From Halichondria panicea (lineage: Eukaryota; Porifera; Demospongiae; Suberitida; Halichondriidae): a DNA stretch of 64,000 bases. Numbering within the stretch: the stretch's first letter is position 1; the number at the start of each line of letters is the position of its first letter. The position numbers and the translations under genes were made by a program. The stretch lies in the NCBI RefSeq assembly GCF_963675165.1, contig NC_087378.1, positions 6,708,573 through 6,772,572 of the forward strand, read 5' to 3'. The notes beneath the pieces were generated by a model. It was not told the origin of the DNA, made no database searches, and was given only the letters and a program-made list of their open reading frames with translations. Positions 25,335 to 37,500 of the stretch are shown in pieces.

Positions 25335-27175
25335 TCAGAGTCCTTTGTTATAATACACTGTGGTTGTGTTAGGGGACACATCGAGAACAGACTCTCTCAC
25401 TTCCGGCTCCAGCTTGGAGATGTGCATGGAACTGCAGAGAGCAATGCTGGGTTAGACTATACAGAAACTGAAATCAACAACTATACCTTCTCTGAGGGAA
25501 TATTGCTAGGCCCATCGGCACAGCCAACCAAAGGCTGTGTGTGTGCGTGCATGTGAATGTTATTAGACCACAAAGCAGCTAACATATTTTCTCCAGCCAC
25601 AAAGGCTGTGCTCCTTATTGAAGAAAATATATAGCAAATGTACCTACATGACATCTGCTTAAACTTTCACTATCATGCAATATCGTAGCAATATAAACAC
25701 TGTGGATACACCATGATCTAATAGCACACCATAGTCCAGTCAAGATCACAGTTAGACTTGCATTCATCCCAGTGTTGCTAACCTGTATGTGAACAAGCAG
25801 ACACAATAGCTATACCCTCAACACACACATCACCCACTCACCACACTAGGGACCATCTTCCCTAATGACTCCATAATAACTGGGGGGATGACTGCAGGAG
25901 GGAAGACATAGCAAGCATACGTATGTTTAGGATTACTACAGGAAGGAAGACTAGCATAGTAGTATAATTACTCACTCAAAATTGGGAAAGCAATTGTGAT
26001 TCTTGACAGAACAGATTGAGCAACACCTGTTCTTGCTGCATTCTGTGAACATTTGTACCAGAGATTGTACAAGCACTGCAGAGAGAAAGGGCACCCTAAA
26101 TTACCTTTGAGACTTTGTCTCCCAGTTTGTTCCCGTCCTGGTCAGTCACGTGAATGCCATTGTTCCACTCCTCCCATCTCATAAGGGGAATGTTTACCAT
26201 GTTAGCCGCTGCTATGGCAACAAAGGGCACAAACCGTCCAATCAGATGAGGCAGGCGCTGCTTGTACTGTGAAAGACAAGTATCATCATCACGGTAAGAA
26301 TCATATGCACACTATTTTTTGGGTTTTACTTTTTTCACAATTTTGTTGAGAGTGAGAGCAGTGGTGGTAGCTACAGCTGTGGCAGCCACTCCACATCCAA
26401 CAACCTGTCTGCAAAATCAAGAAAAACAAATGAATCTGATTTAGAGGAGTCATACATACTTTGTAGGGATGTCTTTGACTCCGCTACGGTTGGTAAAGTT
26501 TGCAAGAGCATTAAACCCCTGATTAGCCGACTGCCAAAAGATTACAGCACCTGTGGTCCTATTGTGCAACAGTAAACAGGTTGGGAGTTAGATAACAGCA
26601 TTGATTAGATCATTAATATTTTCCCACTGCAAATGCATGCATTCACCTGTAGAAGGTTATCATGAGTCCTGTGATGATCATGTTGCCAGGCACTTGGAAC
26701 GACATTCGACCATACACCAACATCTTCTCTCCCGTGTCCGGATGGTAGGCAGAGTCATACAGCCTCTTGGCCTCCCACAGCTGATCCTCCGTAGTGCCCT
26801 GAGGGGTCTGTCCTTCCCTGCATGTGACCAAACACATCGTTAGCTAGACGTACATCTGAATACTGCTGGTATAATTATTTGTACTGCACTTGGGAGCTGA
26901 AACCACAAATGAACCTCATCATAGAAGCCATCCCAGAGCTACTCACTGCTAGTACTGAAAGTAGAGCTACCGGTAGCTATGCAGTAGCTTTATAGCTTGC
27001 TGCAGCTTTACCTGTGAGCTTTGACCATGGTAGCAGCCTCTGCCAGTCTCCTATTACTTGCGAATACGTTCAGTGGACTGGTAGTCTCTAAGAAGTGGTG
27101 GAACCTTGCTCCATAGGTATTGTCTCCATAACGAGGCTTCGATAGGTCAATATTCGTGGTTGGAGACTTGTCCAT
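25335..27175 (-). CDS. Sideroflexin, tandem copy 1 (10 exons)
   Basis: Inner mitochondrial membrane serine transporter family (SFXN1/3-like) supplying one-carbon metabolism. Exons: 27012-27175, 26647-26817, 26460-26558, 26330-26408, 26105-26266, 25976-26042, 25842-25891, 25730-25782, 25487-25534, 25335-25431; in frame to 329 residues (SFXN1 is 322). Family marks: [20 protein letters not shown] at the N-terminus, [92 protein letters not shown] and the C-terminal VYYNKGL. Intron positions are the same as in the neighbouring copy 2, so the pair arose by tandem duplication. Which human paralogue it matches cannot be resolved here. Confidence 0.95.
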
Positions 27176-27346
27176 GGTAGCTGTTTCTTTGAAGATGTGT
27201 TTGTGAGCTTTCTAGTGTCTATGATCGTCTGACACATGTGACATGTTATAATTACACCCCACACACACCCCTGCCACACCTTTTCATTTTTAATCCCAAT
27301 TAAATAAACCCTACAGTGTATAATTATTAATAAAAACAAATAAACC

Positions 27347-29460
27347 CTATAGTCCTTTGTTATAATACACTGTGGTTGTGTTGGGGGACACTTTGAGAAC
27401 AGATTCTCTCACTTCCGGCTCCAGCTTGGAAATGTGCATGGAACTGCAGAGAATACAGAGAATCGTATATAATCACATGTTTGGATTTTAGTATGGACGT
27501 AGCTACAAACATTAGAACCCTTGCATGCTTTTGTAGTGCAACAAATTGCTAACAGCTAGCTACTTCTGCTCCAGCCTTCTTTAAGGACGCTTGTAAATGT
27601 AAGTCTCAATTTTACCTTTGCTGAGGCCACATAGCCAGGCTGAGGGGGACAGCAAACCATAAACTGTGGGAGAGGAGAGGTGAGGTGGTATACAATAACG
27701 AGAGGGTGACACTTACCATAACCCTGCCAGTCCCACTGACAGCAAGGTGCTCATCGCAGGTCCTCTAGTCTGTAGGGGTTAACCCACCATTAGATGTGTC
27801 ATTATTACTGCATCTAAAATGTATTGTACGTGACCCTTAAGATAATTATTTGGCTCATGCACAAAATGTAGTAATTATGCTACGGCCGATTAATTACAAC
27901 ATTAGCACATTTTAACATAATTATTGCTGTGTCTAAAATCAACTGTACGTGAGTGACCCTTATAGTTTTAAGGATATTTAGATCATGCAAAGAATGTAGT
28001 ATATAGACTACGGCTGAATGGTTATTAATTACAACACCAAATAGAGAGAGCTTACTATAGGAAATCTTTTCTCCAGAGAGTTCATAATAATTGGAGGCAC
28101 AACTGAAGAGAAAGAATCGTTCAAATAGTTCATTGTCTCACACACTACATATTATATCCACTTACCCATAACTGGAAGAGCTGTTATAACTCGTGTCAAT
28201 AAGACCTTGAACAACGCTTGATTAGAAGCCGTCTATAAAGGTAATTATAATTATGCTCATGAAATGACACAGAAAACAAAACAAGTTACCTTAGATCGCA
28301 CATCTCCGAGTTTATTTCCCTCTTTATCTGTGACCTGTATGCCGTTGTGAAACTCGTCTAGTCTCATGAGGGGGATGTTGACTGTGTTGGCTGCCACTAT
28401 CGCCATAAACGGCACAAACCGTCCAATCAGAGGAGGGAGACGCTGTACAGACGAATCATGTGACATATTACTATAGCGACATTTAAAAGCGACATTTAAA
28501 GTACCGTTTGAACGACTTTGTTCAATATAAGAGCTGTGGTAGTAGCAGCTGTAGTTGCCGCCAAGCCGCACTTGACCAGCTGACTATAAATAGAAGAAAG
28601 AGAAATCAAAATATCTCGTGCATGACAAGCGTAACTTACTCTGTGGGTATAAACTTGTCTCCACTTCTGTTTGTGAAATTGATGGTAGCCATGTATGCTT
28701 GATTAGTGGCCTGCCAGAACAGCACTGCAGCAGGGTGCCTACAATTGTGTTTAGTGAGGCAATAACAATTATCCTTGAAGTACATACAATAACCAGACAG
28801 TCATCCAATGCACCGTTTAGACTACTAGAAACCAATGTCAGTCACAATTTATAACCAGTACATCATGTACACTCAATCCCAACTGCATGTACAGGTACTT
28901 ACTTGTAGAAGGTGAGCATGAATCCAGTGATAGTCATTTGACCTGGTACCTGGAAAGACATCCTCCCAATAAGCAACATTTTCTCTCCTGTGTCCGGATG
29001 GTAGGCAGAGTCATACAGCCGCTTGGCCTTCCACAGCTGATCCTCCGTAGTGCCTTTAGGAGCAGCCCCTCTCCTGACAAAGGAAGAGGAATATCCTGTT
29101 TATTATCCCTATGTTATTCAGCGTCAGGATAGCGTCAGGATGCAATTTTCTATTGAAAAACTTAGAGGGATCCTAAAATTAAATGTATGTAGCTTATTTT
29201 AATAGGCTGGTGGAGAAATAAATAAGTTTGTGGACGAAGTAACACACACACATGCACACGCCCAATGCAACTCACTTGTGGTCCTTGACAAGCTGAGCAG
29301 CCTCCGCTAGTTTCCTGGTGCTCACAAATAGGTTGAGCGGGTTGGCAGTCTCGTAGAAGTGCCTCGCACGACCTGTGTACGTGTTCTGATCATATCGGGG
29401 CTTGGAGAGATCAATATGAGGCAAAGGAGGGCTGCTCTCAGTAGGATTGGTAGTGGACAT
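27347..29460 (-). CDS. Sideroflexin, tandem copy 2 (10 exons)
   Basis: Same family and intron-exon plan as copy 1, 171 bp upstream of it on the transcribed strand. Exons: 29276-29460, 28903-29073, 28640-28738, 28505-28583, 28290-28442, 28166-28232, 28056-28102, 27717-27769, 27616-27663, 27347-27443; in frame to 332 residues. The N-terminus is longer and Ser/Pro-rich before the [14 protein letters not shown] motif. Exons 3 to 8 are clearly diverged from copy 1, but part of exon 2 and all of exon 10 are almost identical at the DNA level. Head-to-head with PPT1 across 349 bp. Confidence 0.95.
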
Positions 29461-29809
29461 TATGTAGAAGATTGCACTACAAATGAGGACAGAACTTTAG
29501 CTATGATTGGCGGTTTCACTGAAGAGACAGACAAAATCTTGTTAACTGAGAAGTCTTGATAATGTTCACTTTAATAATTGCTTGAGAGAGAAATTCGAAA
29601 GGGAACTTCAGGAAGGACCTTTATGCGTATATGCAGAGATTCCTTGAACAATGGCCATGTGGGCTAGTAGCCACGCCCCTGTCCTATGTGGGCGTGGCTT
29701 GTACACTCTAGAGCAATCATCATGTGACCACCAGTTCCACATGCTTACTTAATTTACTTGCATGCTTGTGTGTGTACTGAACAAGCTAGCTACCTGATCT
29801 GAAAGTACA
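29461..29809. promoter_or_regulatory. Divergent gap between sideroflexin copy 2 and PPT1
   Basis: The 349 bp region between opposed starts. It contains an ccacgcccc/gggcgtgg inverted pair (about 29673-29698), GC-box-like, in the middle. No TATA box is evident. Assigned as promoter by position only. Confidence 0.35.
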
Positions 29810-32800
29810 ATGCGTGTTTTTGCTCTGCTTGTAGCCGTGTTTGCTGCTTCTGCAGTCGCTGGTCCAGAACCTATAGTGTTCTGGCATGGCATGGGTAAGT
29901 AAAGGACGATCAACAACCTCTAATAGTTGAGAATTCATGATAAAATTCTGTCCCAACTTCAGGTGACAGTTGCTGCAATCCACTGAGCCTGGGGAAAATT
30001 GTCGATCAAGTGGTGAAAGAGGTGCCTGGTATCTATGCCAAGTCAATTCAGATCGGACACGATATTGTAGAAGATACAATGAATGGTTTCTTCAAGAATG
30101 TCAACGAGCAGATTGACATGGTCTGTGCTAACCTCACAGCTGACGCTAACCTCAAGGACGGATTCAATGTCATCGGATTCTCTCAGGGAGGACAGTTCTG
30201 GTAAGATGGTGTATATAATTAATTCTCATGTGCGTACAGCTAGGTAGAGGTCTTAGTGTGTAGAAATGTACTGTTATTTATCCCTCCTATCCTTATATGT
30301 AAACTACCCCCCCCCCCCACACATACACACACAGGCGGGCAATTGTCCAGCGCTGCAAGACGGTCAAGGTGTTGAACCTTATCTCTGTGGGTGGTCAGCA
30401 CCAGGGGGTCTTTGGGTTCCCAAAATGCCCTGGCAACAACTCTGACATATGTGAGGCAGTGCGCAGGTTGCTCAACATAGGAGTCTACGTTGCCCCTGTT
30501 CAAGACATGTGAGCGCTAGCTCTTATTGCTACGGTGGTGACACATACCATAATTATATTGGGTTTTGAATGCAAGGTTCTTTCAATTAGTTTTCACGTAA
30601 ATCGAAAGACACGCAAAAAGTAAGCATTCGCATGCAATTTGCAATAGCTAGAAATGTGATCAGGCTTGTACAGCGTCATTCGCAATCAATTAACCTCGGA
30701 TATGTAACCCAATATACTGTAGTTATTTTAGAATATCGTATAGTGGGTAATTTCGTGGTTGAAATCCGGAACAAATATTAATCTGATCATTGACCACCTT
30801 TACCTGCAGTGCACGCAGCCACAAAATTATAACCTTAATATTGCTCAACCACAACTGTTTTGACCCCCAGGAAATTATCCGCTATACAGTGATTGAAAAG
30901 TTTGCTCAGTTGCATTTTTTTAGTCAGTCGTGATGTGCCCAGTATTTTCAAAGGGGTGGCTATTTTAAATCCTCAATCTCAATTTTAAGCATTCATTTTA
31001 ACCTAATGTGGTGAACTAAGCCTAAACGGTGGGGTTTTTAAATTTGGTCTAGTAGTGTATTTTTGTCTAGAGGTGGTTAGAACCACCACCGACCAGTATA
31101 CATTCATATCTGATGCATGTTGCTTGATGCTTATACCGATTCACTCACCACACCCACCCACAGTCTAGTGCAGGCCGAGTACTGGCAGGACCCACTCGAC
31201 ATGAAGGAGTACAGATCCAAGAGTGTGTTCCTGGCTGACATCAACCAAGAAAATGTGAGTCTCCTCTAGTGTTGGTTATTATGCCTGGGTGCGCATGCGC
31301 AGCAAGGCATACGATAGTGTGTTTGTATGTGTGTCTGTGTGAGAGTAAGAGCTTCTATAGGCTTCTAATTACATTCAGGGTTCTGCCCAGAAATTTGAGA
31401 GGTGGTTAAAAATGATGGGGGCAAAGCCGCTTATGCAGGGCAGGGGGTGTACGGGAAGGGGGACACAAATTTGAACATGCATGTGTTGTAAGACATGTAA
31501 GTATAAAAGTTGAAAAAAATATATGCGTTGTTGTTTACTTGCATCAGTACAGTATGGTGCTACTAAGATTTCTTTATTACAGTACTTGAAGCATTAACTA
31601 TAGCCAGTTGCTCACTCTCCTAGCTTGTCTTTCCCTTAGGAGGTGGTCCAACTCCCTGTTTGAAGGCAGAATGTAACTAGCTAGCTACATGTAGCTGCAG
31701 TACTCCTCGAACTCAACAAAGCCATACTGCAGTCTATTAACTGTTCTGGTCATACGCAGTAAAGCTCAATTAATAGTTAGCTCTATATAAGGCACATCAA
31801 GACAGTAAAATCAGGTAGGCTTAGCTAGCTAGCTAGCATGTAGCAGTGGTCGGAAATTTTCCAGTGGATTTGCAAAATTTCTTTCTCTGAAGGCTGTTGC
31901 AGACTCTTCAGACCAAATCTGTTGATATAACTCTTAGTAGTTAGCTCTGCACTAGAACGTTAGCTTTTGGTAGCTGTAAGAGTGAGAAAAGAGCTGCAAA
32001 GCTGCACTGTTTCACGAGCTTACAGCCATAGACTTTGAACTTTCAACATTCTTTTTATCAACGATCATGGTCGATCATTTCCCCTTAAAAAGTATTGTAC
32101 ATGTGTGTATTAATGGTAGTAGCTTCATGCCATAAAGCTTTGGCGCCTCCACTGAGACATCAGCACCCACAGTGCTTTCATTAATGCACGATCCTTACCA
32201 TATCGGTAGCCCTGTATTTATTCGTCTATATTACCCATGTTTGAAGACACTTTTATGACCTATCAATTTCTCATTTTACGTTGCTTAATTATTATACACC
32301 TCCTCCCCTTGTAACTACATGTAAAGTACATCCCACACAATGTTAATACCCACATTGTCTCTCTCTGCTAACACACTCGCATACACTCGCAGACGTTTAA
32401 CCAGGACTACAAGGATCGCTTTTCTCAAATCCGCAACTTTGTGATGGTCAAGTTTGCAAAAGACACAATGGTCCAGCCTAAGGATAGTGAGGTGGGAGAA
32501 ATAGCAACAATTAAAACCAATCTCCTACTTGTAAATTACATAATTATAATGATTGTCTTGTTATGAGAATAATTATAGCACTAGAGGGCCGGCCTCACTT
32601 ATACTAGAGTTGTGGTAACGGAATGGTGGCAATTTGTCTCCCCTATCTACTGTGTTATCTATTGTGTGCAGTGGTTTGGCTTTTACAAGGAGGGCCAGGA
32701 CAAGGACGTGTACTCAATGTACGAAAGCAGGATTTGGAAAGAGGTATATATAATTATGTAATCTTACTACTTGAGCTGCCAATAATATTTGGGTATCATT

Positions 32801-33366
32801 TCAACTGTGCCCCCTATTAAGTTTTATTGAGTTACCTTAGAGCTGTAGGATTTGATGCGGGGTGCATTAAAAATATATTGTAGTTGGTGTCAATCCCAAC
32901 AGGTGCTTAAATTGAGGTTGGGTAGCTGGCGTGTGGTTTCCCAGAGCAGGAACCAGTGGTTTTTGCTTGACAACAAACTGAGTACATCATCAGAATCTTC
33001 CCATCTCCTCTTGTTTAGACTATCTTTGAAGGTCTTGACTGCAGCAGCTGCAGCAGCTGCTTTGAGCTTGCCTATTACAGTTATCATGTTCATACCACCT
33101 TGGCACCTGTAATTTCCTGCATGAATATATACAAATAAGTACACACATTCTGTACCTTTCCTCACTCATGCAAACTCTTATCAATCTCTACCCCTTACAC
33201 ACAGGACCTGCTTGGACTCCAGATACTAAACTCCACTGGCCGTATACACTTCATTGAGGCCCCGGGTGACCACTTGCAGTTCAGTCTGGAGTGGTTTGAC
33301 GCGAACCTAATGCCGTTCATCAAGGTAGACAGCTCTCAAGGGACACTCCCCCTTAAAGTGAACTGA
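29810..33366 (+). CDS. PPT1: Palmitoyl-protein thioesterase 1, lysosomal (7 exons)
   Basis: Removes thioester-linked palmitate from proteins in lysosomes. Exons: 29810-29894, 29963-30200, 30335-30508, 31164-31254, 32393-32491, 32672-32743, 33205-33366; in frame to 306 residues, the same length as human PPT1. A signal peptide ([18 protein letters not shown]) precedes the alpha/beta hydrolase core starting [18 protein letters not shown]. The nucleophile serine is in GFSQGGQF, and the catalytic histidine in [36 protein letters not shown] and FLADINQEN are family signatures. Two N-glycosylation sequons (NLT, NNS) are visible. Introns 3 and 4 hold repeat elements. Confidence 0.97.
30734..30891. 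mobile_element. MITE-like element, family A, decayed copy in PPT1 intron 3
   Basis: The left end tatcgtatagtgggtaattt and right end aattatccgctatacagt are degenerate forms of the family A termini. The centre is shortened relative to 5139-5351. Confidence 0.65.
31281..32160. mobile_element. MITE-like element, family E, long copy in PPT1 intron 4
   Basis: The left end ATGCCTGGGTGCGCATGCGC and right end CTCCACTGAGACAT match the 16661-17180 element. Shared interior blocks include gtagttagctctgcactagaacg and atcatggtcgatcatt. About 350 bp more than the reference copy; the extra block around 31380-31870 has no recognisable coding content. Confidence 0.65.
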
Positions 33367-34516
33367 GCTAGCCGGCTGACTGTTGCTAGGATGTTGTTTT
33401 GTGTGTGTTCCCATGTGTACAATGAGTGCAATGCTGTATTCATGTCCACTGTTATTATTCCCTGTATTCATGATAATCTCCTTAATAATTGCATTGAGTA
33501 CCCGTATACTTGAAGCAAAGCGCCGTAAATTCTCAACGACAGGGGGCGTGGTTGGTCTATGAATATAATTAAAAGACCACGTTTACCACAGGGCTTGTAA
33601 ATGCTACCAGCAATTCTACAAAATCTTGTATTGCTACAAGTACAAGGGGAGCTAGCTGGATACTAGCTGCTGAATTTTGAATTTATGGTCCTAGTCTAAG
33701 CTGTGTGCAGGTGCAGGTGAGTCTAATGCATTCACTTCTATATTGTAGATGTATGCTGCATTGCAATAAATTGCAGGGTAGATTTTTTTATACAATTGTT
33801 TGTGAAATCTAGTTTGGTTTTATAGCTAGCTTGTTTAATAGTCACAAGGCCTCAGCTTCCTACATGCCTATAACTAACAATAGCTTAAGAGTAGAGAAAC
33901 CAGTGACTGAGTGGCTGCCTGTATGAGGCTATGAATTTCTACTGGAGGTTTACGAGCACACTCCCCTTTTTTCAGCCATGCATGACTGGACATAGCTGTA
34001 GATATAATCCCTGCCGTGTAAGTGTACTTAATTCTTTAACATAGCAGTGGATAGCTACACTAGCGGTTTGTCAGATCTTACAGCTTTACATTAGCTAATC
34101 GAGCCTTCTTGCTAAGTTACAAACAATACATTTTGTATATGCCAGTAGATAGTGTTACGATTGGGTGTCCAGATGGGATGGCATCATGTGTATATTGTTC
34201 TCACTTCTGTTCGAAGCTCAGCATGTTTAATGACTGACTTCACCAGTTAGTTATGTCAATGGGTTCAGGATGTCCCCATGCAAACGTCAGCATCATGCTC
34301 TGTAATGTGATTTGTAATTACAATAATAATTGGTATTTGATAATGTACATAGCTATCATTCTGTTTAGTGTCACAACAATCACCTTGTTAAAATTTCTAA
34401 TTCTACAGCTTCTTTGAATTCTCCGGATGAACTGTTCACGGCTGTTAAGCACACCTGTCCCAAGCAACGATTCCACTACCTGTTTTATAATTAACTAAAC
34501 ACTTCTACTTGTTACC
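33367..34516. other. Intergenic region between PPT1 and the second XK-related gene
   Basis: About 1.15 kb that should hold the PPT1 3'UTR and the promoter and 5'UTR of the XK-related gene. I see no further coding exon, RNA gene or clear repeat. A short self-complementary stretch (ggtggtcttttaa-like, around 33550-33595) is present but weak. Confidence 0.5.
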
Positions 34517-37500
34517 ATGATAACATCGGGTGTAATAGAGATCAACTCAGTGGGCTCACAAGAAGACTCTCGTCCAATCGAACTCCCCTCTTTGGGTACG
34601 GACAATCACGGCTGTGGCTGGTCATGTTGGTATCTCTTATCCTGGGTCATCTCTCTCGTACTGTACACCATTGAGTTCTTTGTGACCATCTGGGTGGCGT
34701 ACACCTATGCGACTAGTGACATGTATATTCCATTTGGGATCAGCCTGGCATACCTGGCTATACCGCAGGTGATACTAGTGACCCTCTCCCTCACCTGGTA
34801 CTATAACCTGGACCGTTATCATCGGAAGAGACGAGACAATGATCCACACAATATGGAGTTTATCGAGTATAGAAAGAAGTTTAGTCTGGGTGCGATTCTA
34901 TGTCATGTGATGCTACTGGGGATGGTGTATCGGTGAGTGAGTGTTTGGTACCATGCATGTGGATGTTTACATGCCATGGAGTGGGTGTAAGTATTACAAC
35001 TACTTTTCCCTAAATAGTCCAGAGTTTTGTCTGTGTGTTCACTATGCTAATCATTTGTTGCACCTGCTCAGCGCTTGCCTTACATGATGTGTTGATAGCT
35101 AATGTTTGCTGCAGGCAATAATTGAATCATTTTGGAGAGGTGGTTGTAAACAATACTAATGCAATAGACTACATGTATGTGAAGCCAGTCCAGAGTGAAG
35201 CCAGTCAGCTCGATGGTTGCCACTCAGCATTTTTCACACACAAATTAATAGCTTTTTCATTACCTTGTGGTGCGCTTGGTTAGCCTCATACCAACTCCAT
35301 TTATAAAATGGTAGTAGTTTTAGTTCGAAGATAATTTATCTGTTAAGGTCCTGTATTGTGTAAGGCGAGAATCACATTTGATACGTATAATATGTAGCAT
35401 AATATCGTTCCCTTATAGATAGGGCCTATTTGTAGTGGAGTATTCTGGGTATGTGTGTATAATATCAGTTTGCAGAGATATTGTTCAGTCCAACAAAAAA
35501 CATTCCCTTTTGAGTATGTGTTACCAAGTGCAGCTGCTCTGCACACCTACACATAATACAGCACTGAATGGCCCTGTATGGTATACTCGTACACAGAGTT
35601 CTTTCAGAGGGTAGGCAGTACAGCCATAGTTGCCAAGATGATATCTCCTTTATGTCTAGTTCGCTCCTTTTTGCACATTCTGTAAAGAACCCATGCCAGG
35701 TGATTATTGCAATTAGCTAAATTATCTCACATAAATGTACATTTGTGGTTTGTACCCCCCTAGAGATACTAATCCAATTGAGGTCACCTTGTAACAGGGT
35801 TTGGCATGTCAGAACATCAACACAAGCAAAAAACAAGCTATTTTTTTTCCAAACCGCCCCCTATGCATTTATGCAGCAGTGATCATAAAACTTACATGTC
35901 TGTTCTTGCATGTAGTCTGGCTGATTAGAACGCATCTATAAACTATACTGTTGTCAGTTGTTATGATAGTCCCCGTCTATGGCTGTAGGCAGGTTGATCC
36001 TGTAACTTGGCCCTTGAGGCAGTAGTGACGTTGCGACTTATATTATATGGTCGTATGATTATTATTGTCCTTGTTACATTTCATCTAGTGTATAACATTA
36101 CATGCACTTGTAGTAGTATACTCCCAGCAATACATGCCTACCCCCCTTGTAGCACTTGCTCAGATACATAAGTATACGCGGCATGATTGTAGTTGCTGTG
36201 TGGGTGAGCTGATGAACAAGTAAACATTGAATTTTCTACAAAAGAATCCTTATTGACAACATTTTTTTGCTGGTGTTTGACTATTGTCTCTATCACTGCA
36301 GGTTTGCACAACTCGTTTATCTGGTCATGATTCGAAAGACAAAGAACATTCCGTATTTACGTCGTGACACCACCCTCCTCCGACTCATCCACACCCTACT
36401 AGTGTCCGCTCCTCTCTCAATTCTCCATCTATATGTGCTACTGCAATACGTGTCAGATTGTCTTGCACCTGATACCACGTGCCAAATCTTCAACTATCCC
36501 TCCATCTATGCTGCTTTCGGCTCCAGTCTTGCAACGTTGCTCTACAGTGTGCTAGCGTTTGCAACCAACGATCGATTGTCGGGTAAGAATCGACGAGTGA
36601 TTTTTCCAGCTCACCTGATGCAGATACTGTGGTACGTGTGTGTCCTTGTATCAAGAATGCTCGCAATCACATTGTTTGCATACGCTTATGACTACTACAT
36701 CTTTGCTTTCCTCGGAGGTCATTGGTTGGTGATGTTTTTGTTTCTACTGGTTCAAAAAACGACATTTTGTGCTGACGTAATTCGAGAAACAGACTCTAAC
36801 GTAACAATCAAAAGACGCTGGTGTTTGGAGATTCCATTCGATTTTGTTGCAGCCACAATGTATATTTTTGCCTTCTTTGGTTTCAGGAGAGGAAACACTC
36901 GATACTGGGCAGCTTTCTATCATATTCTCACATATGCTGAAATAGCCACAATGGGCGCTCTGTTCTTCATCAAATTCTCAAGTACAAATCACTTGTTTGT
37001 ATTCTCACTGACTTCCCTCACAATCTCCGCTGGACTTTACCCAGTGGGCCTTCTCTTCATGTTATCCTATTACTTATTCTTCCATCCTAAAAAGACAGAG
37101 AACTGGTATTGGATGGGATTCCCAAAGTCAGCAGCTGGCCCTCGCAGAGAGAGTAGAAATATCGGTAATAGAGGATTCAGAAATCGAACCCCAGAAGGGA
37201 GGGTGGACATTAGTGGACCCACATTGGTGGCTCACAACGGCTTTATCCCACGAACAATGCTACCTGACGATGTACCGAGTTCCCCCGGAGACGAGGGTAT
37301 GATGAACACTAACCCTGCCGATATAATTACCCAATCACAGAGGAGTTCTGAACAGCGGGAGGAGTGGGTGGTCCCACGATCAACTAGTACCGGCACAGGT
37401 CATGAATTTGTAAGCTCTCTCACAATGGTTAGTCCAAACTCCGCCGGACAGTCAACCATTGTTACTTCAGATGCACCACTCTATGTTGGCCACTCACTTG

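Noticed and set aside
32852-33165. Ala-rich small frames in PPT1 intron 6
   Set aside because: Produced by a short (GCAGCT)n-like run between two confirmed PPT1 exons.
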